64,000 nucleotides of DNA from Eudorina sp. 2006-703-Eu-15. Its lineage: Eukaryota > Chlorophyta > Chlorophyceae > Chlamydomonadales > Volvocaceae. Under the pieces are notes generated by a model. It was not told the DNA's origin. It searched no databases and saw nothing but the letters and a program-made list of their open reading frames with translations. The position numbers and the translations under genes were made by a program. Every line of letters begins with the position of its first letter. Position 1 is the stretch's first letter. The stretch is taken from positions 374,501 to 438,500 of the forward strand of contig BDSI01000084.1 in assembly GCA_003117195.1 (NCBI GenBank), in the 5' to 3' direction. This document shows positions 58,497-64,000 of this stretch, piece after piece.

Positions 58497-60689
58497 GTGG
58501 TGGTGGCCGCGTCGCCAGAGATGTCCGGGCTGCCTTGACGGCTGTGCTCGGCTGCCGCCTGCCCGCAGCCGCCATCGCGTACCTCGGCGGGGCCGTGCCG
58601 CCCGAGGTGGCTCCGCCGCCGCAAGCCTTGGGGGAGGTGCGGATCGGCGGCCTCACGTTTCACCCGCACATCTCGCCCTGGGTGACTTGCCTGCTGGGGG
58701 CCGCCACCAAAGAGGGTCCGGCAGCCGACCAACAAATGTACATCCCCGGCATAGACCCGCCGGTCGGCATCAGGACAGCGGCGGCGGCGGCGGCGGCGGC
58801 GGGCGGCAACGCTGCAGCAGCGGGGCCTGCGGCCGTGGCCGCCGCCGCCGTGGCGGCGGCTGCCGACATGGCGGCGCTGCCGGCGGGTGAGCCGTGGATG
58901 CGCGCGCTGCAGGACAGCCGGCGGCGGTGTCGGCCCGAGCTCCGAGACCTGCGGCCCATCTCACGCGCCGTCCGCGTGCAGGTGGCTCTGCTGCTGGGCC
59001 TCGCAGAGGACCGCTATGGCGCACCTCTGCCGCTACCAGTGGCTGACCCACGATACAACTGGGTGAAAGTGGAGCCGCGGGGCAGCGGCGGCGCCGGTGG
59101 CCGGGCGCTGTACGCCAAGCAGAATATAGGCTACGCGGAGGTGGTGGGGCTGGTGGGCGGGTATGTGCTGCCCAGCGCCGCGGCCGCGGAGGAGTTCAAC
59201 AGTCGCGGCTGGCAGTGGCTGCCGGACCGGACCCGCGTCAAGCTGCTGGCGGCGCTGCCCCCGGGCGGTCGCGTGGAGCCAGCACTGGCCTGGTCGTTCC
59301 TGGCGGACCGGTTCCGATTACCGTACATGTCGTACACTGTGCGGCCGGTGCTGTCTGGGCCGGCAGCAGGCGGCGGCGGCGGCGGCTGTGGCGACGCTGG
59401 CGGCGGTGAGATCACGGTTGATTGGATTCTGATGACCACTACGTGCGCAGTCGCTGACGTCAAGGCCTTGCTTGCCCGCTTGCTGTGCATCAAAGTTGCG
59501 ACATCACATGAAGCACGGCTGCTTGCGTGTTTGTACGGCACGTGTATGGCACTATTCCGAACAGAGACAGACGCAGGGACGGAGCGGTTGAACAGCCACA
59601 GCTGCACTGTTGAGGCACAACGAAGTACCTGTTGAGGCCCTCCTTAGTAAGGCATCCGTACATACTGCCGTACACCTCCCCCGTGCGCCCCTGCAACGTG
59701 CGCAGTCCCTCGCCCCGAGAATCTGGGGGTGACGATGATTGGGTACGGCAACCTGGCGGCGCTGATCAGCGACTCCCTGCCGGACCCATGGGTCAGTGGC
59801 GACAACGCCGAGGACGACCAAAAAACAGGAACGGATCTCGCCAACTGCGTGGTGCGTGGGCCCGGTGTATGTTTGTATGTTTGTATGTATGTGTTGCTTA
59901 AGCAGGCAAAGCAGTCGGTTAGCTGCTTGTCAGCCAGCTAGTGAGTAGGGATAGATAGATACGGTGGATAGGTATGATGTTTTCAAGCTGCAGCAGACAC
60001 TACTGAAGTACCGTGACCTAGCTACCTCGAGTAGTCCTTCCGGAGGTCGATGGAAGGCCGTTGTGCCGGAACGGCTGCACCAGGCCATTCGAGACAAGCA
60101 AGGCCCGAACGGCCGCTTGCTTGTATGGGGTGTGCGTTGGTAGGGCACAACCCCGGGCTCCCTTTCATTCAGGGTCACGACAAGACCATCCCGTATGCGC
60201 CTTGATGCATGGCTGTCTTGATCCAACGCAAAGCCGCACGCCTCCAGTTACCGGTAATAAACTAGGGTTTAGTCGTTTCGCTTTTGCTGTAACCCGCGCA
60301 CGCACCCAAACACACGACGGACACTCCCTCCCTCCCTCCCGCCCGCCCCTGCCCCTGCCCCTGCCCCTGCCCCTCTCCCGCCCGCCCCTGCCCCTGCCCC
60401 TCCCCCCCTCCCGCCTGCCCCTCCCCCCCTCCCTCCCTCCCGCCCGCCCCTGCCCCTGCCCCTGCCCCCCTCCCGCCCTCAGGTGGTCCCGGTGGTGGTC
60501 CGCGGCCTCACTCTGCTGGCGGTGGTGGCGCTGCGGGACATCCCGGCGGGCGAGCCGCTGCGGAGGGACTTTGGCGCGGAGCTCAGGGAGCGGCTGCGGA
60601 GCACCTACCAGACGCTGCGGCTCCTGCGTGTTGAGCAGCCGCTCGCCCTGTGGGCCCTCGAGGACGCCGCCGCCGCCAGTGGCCGGTGA
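54105..60689 (+). CDS. B3-like / SET-domain protein B (three B3-like modules)
   Basis: Five exons, 54105-56370, 57022-57167, 57827-59405, 59706-59851 and 60483-60689, join in phases 1, 0, 1 and 0 and give about 1,447 residues. Three B3-like modules appear: about 261-375 (LLHKDTFQRLFDP ... IKDLRAWRKKHGVGKHQRLC), about 541-655 (GCRELVMLFDADALAW ... YRIGSMGSWLRSRGARVLD) and about 766-845, split by an intron (NNDLFEVTPALRRQVFSGLG / LLHLTGMAPVLQELGVLQ). Gln and Pro runs link them. Then come GGAVPPEV...GEVRIGGLTFHP and a SET domain (about 1215-1440): ALYAKQNIGYAEVVGLVGGY, GNLAALISDSLPDP and LRDIPAGEPLRRDFG. Two SET residues kept in gene A are changed here (Asn to Ser, Tyr to Phe), so methyltransferase activity is doubtful. 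Exon 1 could be a separate gene, but the phase-1 join restores a complete third B3-like module. Confidence 0.8.
60341..60475. repeat. CCCCTG / CCCTCC pyrimidine-rich array
   Basis: CCCCTG hexamers and CCCTCC runs in the last intron of SET gene B, directly before the final acceptor, acting as an extended polypyrimidine tract. Confidence 0.9.
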
Positions 60690-62063
60690 TGCATGGATGC
60701 ATGGGGCGTGTGAAGCGAGACGGCGCTGCTGCCAGTGCATGGCCGGTCGGTGATGGCATGGGGCGTGTGAGGCGAGCGATTGAGACGGCGGCGCGCTTGC
60801 TAGTCAGGACATGTTCCGCGCACCTACCAGCGAACAGACCCAAAAGATGTCGTACACGGCACTCACGGCGCCGACTTGCGCGCACTCGCGGTGCTGCGGA
60901 TGGCCGGTCGCCGCAGGAGCTCGTCGGCTTTGTGGGCACGGGCATGCAACAAACAATGTGTTGCCTTTGCGGCGCGTGTGTGGGTTTGCTGTGTTGCGTA
61001 TTAAGCGACGGAATGCAAGCCGGGGATATAGCAGGGGCTGCGGTTGTTTCCCACATGCGCCACCTGGGGGACATACAAAGAGGCTCGTTTTAGGATCCGG
61101 GCCTCTTTAGGAAGCGAGATTGCTGAGCTCCCGTGTGGACGGATGTGGACGGATGCATGGAGCAAGGGCCATTTCGGCAACAGCACACATCGCATTACTT
61201 GCACACACACTGGGGCTAAAGTGGAACGTTTGCGCCCTCGTCGTACGTCGTACGTCGTACATCGGACATCGTACATGTGTGCGCACCAGGGGTTGCGATG
61301 TGTGTGTGTGGGGGGGGGGGCGATCATTCGTGGTGGTGGCTCGATCACTGATCCCGCACGCCGTACGTTCTGTACGACAGCCTCCCAAAGGTGCACTCGG
61401 CGGTCTCTCGTCCCTCGCTCGTACGTCAACAGGCGCTTCCTGTCCCGGCACGCTACGGGGCGTCGTTTCCGTACGTGTCGTGCTTCAGTGCTTCTGTGTC
61501 TTGCGGAAACAGTCGGACGTGCGCAGGAACGGTGCGCCCCCGGCGTCTCATTTAAAAAATCCTCGTCAGCACGCCCAGTCATCCAGATAAGAGATTGTGT
61601 ATTTATTTCGAGTTGCGACTTGTGTATCCCGTAGGGGCGTTCAAACTGCATCGGCCATTTGCCGTACATACATCGAACGCTTGAAGGACACACGCAATGT
61701 GTCGGCCGGGATGACCGCCACAGCCGCGACTCTTTTTGAATGAACCCGACTGAATGAAAGCATGTGTCAATCAATTGTTGACGATCTCACAGCACATAGT
61801 CCATTCAACGGAGACCCAACGCGTGCATAAAGCAAATTGCGTCCCGCACCCGCGCGACCCAGCCGGCGGCGTACCGTCATCACAGTCATCAGAAAATTGA
61901 TATCATCACACGCATTCATTCATTCCTAGATGTGAGGTTCGTTACTTCATAGCAGTCTCTGAGATTCTCGCTTCAGGTGCCGCGCTGTCGTATAGATAGA
62001 GAGGACGCCCGCGACGGCGGACGGACGAAGGCCGCGGCCGCCTGGCGCCGCGACAAGAGAATA
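60690..62063. other. Intergenic after SET gene B
   Basis: Should hold the 3' UTR of SET gene B. It has ACGTCGTACGTCGTAC-type repeats near 61239-61270 and a G run at 61311-61320. The first plus-strand TGTAA is at 62278, and no gene is supported. Confidence 0.45.
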
Positions 62064-62282
62064 ATGTCGCTGCTGAGCGGCGGACCGCTCCTCTTCGGCG
62101 GCGACCACGGCGACCGGTCGTTGTCGAGCCCCTCCATGACGGCGTCGCTATCAGGACGCGTCCGGGAGCTGCAGGAGGTGGCAACACGGCTGGATGACGG
62201 CGGAGACGACGACGTAGGCGTTTTCAGCAGTTTAGCGGCTGCCGGCGGGAAAGGCGAGTTTGGGGCTTTGGGCGCTATGTAA
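62064..62282 (+). CDS. Possible upstream exon, unknown
   Basis: A 72-codon frame from an ATG in fair context (AGAATAATGTCG), rich in charged residues (SGRVRELQEVATRLDDGGDD). It may be the first exon of the gene that runs off the right edge, but no donor here matches the phase of the next open frame. A minus-strand frame overlaps it. Its TAA lies within a TGTAA string. Confidence 0.25.
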   Translation: MSLLSGGPLLFGGDHGDRSLSSPSMTASLSGRVRELQEVATRLDDGGDDDVGVFSSLAAAGGKGEFGALGAM

Positions 62283-62532
62283 AATGTCGGTGGCAATGGA
62301 CGCAGCTTGCATCGAGGTTGTCGTCATCAAGCGGCTTCATTTGTGGTGCACTCATGTGCATTTGGTAGTCAGCCGCGTGCATGGATGTATGGCCCACGCA
62401 GCTGCGTCTCGTCGGCCCCGAAAGTGACCCACGGATCGGTCGGGCGAGCGGGATGCTTGGCTTCCCCTTCCCTCCCCTCCGCCTGCTGGGGACAAGTACG
62501 TCGGAGCGCGCGCGGTGGCGGGACGAACGAAC

Positions 62533-63798
62533 ATGAAACTTTCTCTTTTAGGAAAGCAAAATGAAAACACCGGGGCGCGTCTTCTAGCTACGGGTACTGC
62601 GAAGCGACAAGACGTGCCGCGACCCACGCCCTGGAGAGAATGGATGGCCCAGGCCACGCAGCGCGCACCCTCATTCGCGCCGAGCTCATCAGCGGCATGG
62701 ACGCGGCCCACCGCCTCAACAGCTTGCGATAGCAATGAACAACTGCCAACTGTCAACTGCCAACTGCCGTCCATCCCATTCCCCGATTCAGGCTCCATCT
62801 ATTCGTCAATGCTACAGCCTGTCCCCGAAGGCGGCGGTACGATTCCGCCGTACGGCCATCTGCTGTCGGCTTTTGGAGCGATGGAGGCGGTGCCGACGGC
62901 GGCGGTGGCCGCCATGGCGGCGGCGCCAAGCGCTGCAGCACCGATGGCCGCAACGCCGATGGCTGCAGCGCCGATGGCTGTAGCGCCAATCGCTGTAGCG
63001 CCGATGGCTGTAGCACCAATGGCTGCGACACTGTCAGACGCTTCGATACACCCATTCCTTCAGCAGCATCGGACGCGTGCACCGCAAGAGTTGCCGAGTG
63101 GGGCATTGCTGCTGACCGCAGGAGTTGCGGATCCGCTGTGGCAGCAGCAGCCGCCCGCCACCCAGCCTGATGACCTGCCGCCACCGCCGCCACATTCCGT
63201 ACACCAGCTGCCGATGTCGACACCGTCGCCAAGTGGCAAGCTGGCGGCGGGTTCAGCGGAGCAGGCGCAGCCGCGACGACACCCCGATCTACAGCCGCGG
63301 ACCCACGAAGAGCTACAGCCACAGCAGTTGTTCGTTGAGGTAGCCGTTGGTGATGAGGCAGGTACGGACGATGAAGAGGGCATGCAGGTTGAAGATGTAC
63401 GGCAAGATTACGGCATGGAGGACGGCAGTGCGATGGTGGAGGGCGGCGACGATCCCGGGGCAACAGGTGACGGCGCCGTCGACCCGCCGCCGCCTCCGCC
63501 GCCGCCGCCGCAGCAGCAGCAACAGCAGTTTCTTAGATCGCTGGAGGCAACGGAGGCCGGCGGCCGGGGGCCTGAGACGGGCGTCGGTAGCCCTGGCTTG
63601 CGGCACTGCTTGGGCCGTGGATCCGGCCGAGACGGACTTATGGGCAGTAGCAGCCGCAACAGCAGTAGCAACAGCAGTAGCAGCAGCAGTAGCAGCGGCA
63701 GCAGCAGTAGCGACCGCGGCAGCGACAGTGAGGATGCGGAATGGTCCAGGAGTGACACCAGCGGCAGCGACGGCAGCGACGGCATTATTGCACAGCGC

Positions 63799-63829
<31 letters not shown>

Positions 63830-64000
63830 GCCGCAGTATTTCCATCGGACGAGGACCGCCGGAGCAACCACAGGAAGAACGCTCCAGGGGCGGAGAAGGA
63901 AGGAGCGGCGACGCGCGCGTGCTGGCGGGGAGCACCAGTGAGAGGGACGACGACCCATGGGTCACAAATGCCGACACCGCCAATGGCGGCGCTCCGGCGA
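62533..64000 (+). CDS. Partial gene running off the window, low-complexity regulatory-type protein
   Basis: A plus-strand frame stays open for 489 codons from an ATG at 62533 (MKLSLLGKQNENTG) to the window end. A 3' splice signal CTTTCTCTTTTAG at about 62550 could instead start an internal exon. In order it shows Ala/Met-Pro repeats (PMAVAPIAVAPMAATLSD), an acidic block (DEAGTDDEEGMQVEDV), a Pro then Gln run (about 320-335), a long Ser run (about 375-395), an Arg run (about 425-440), and DDDPWVTN near the end. No domain is recognised. The Gln/Ala/Ser content and the DPWV phrase, which also occurs in SET gene B, make a third member of that family possible. Minus-strand frames over the same stretch look like shadows. 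Confidence 0.55.

Noticed and set aside
62753..63867. Minus-strand frames near the right end
   Set aside because: Overlapped by the longer plus-strand frame, whose acidic and Gln blocks look like real protein; the minus frames are Pro/Leu/Ser shadows.

Overview
The window looks like nuclear DNA of a green alga, most likely a volvocine (Chlamydomonas/Volvox relative). It is GC-rich, and its genes have many short GT-AG introns full of C/T- and G-rich simple repeats. Its proteins carry long Ala, Gly, Pro and Gln runs. It also holds a secreted proline-rich wall-type protein, a plant-type DUF506 protein and a plant-type vacuolar VAMP71. The species cannot be fixed from sequence alone. All exon models below were built by eye from homology and splice signals. 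In each recognised gene the splice phases agree across every junction.

Layout. 3.1-15.4 kb (minus): a WDR17 orthologue in 15 exons. 15.8-20.2 kb (plus): RRP9/U3-55K, head to head with WDR17 over a 370-bp spacer. 23.4-25.3 kb (minus): a secreted proline-rich protein. 26.95 kb (minus): tRNA-Thr(AGT) in an AT-richer island. 28.1-33.2 kb (plus): a DUF506 (PDDEXK-like) protein with a long Ala/Gly-rich tail. 33.2-39.7 kb: repeat-rich sequence with no gene I can support. 39.7-44.4 kb (minus): VAMP71. 45.1-45.5 kb (minus): the tail of a non-LTR retrotransposon, next to a 12-bp minisatellite. 47.6-52.5 kb (minus) and 54.1-60.7 kb (plus): two divergent paralogues that join B3-like modules to a SET domain. 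62.5 kb to the end (plus): the 5' part of another low-complexity gene.

Most genes are unrelated housekeeping loci, and nothing suggests operon-like cooperation. The stretch of most interest is 47-64 kb. The two B3-like/SET paralogues share a private linker motif and identical SET intron positions. Gene A keeps the expected SET residues; gene B has lost two of them and carries three B3-like modules. The second notable signal is a family of short dispersed repeats seen only inside introns of WDR17, RRP9 and VAMP71, in both orientations.
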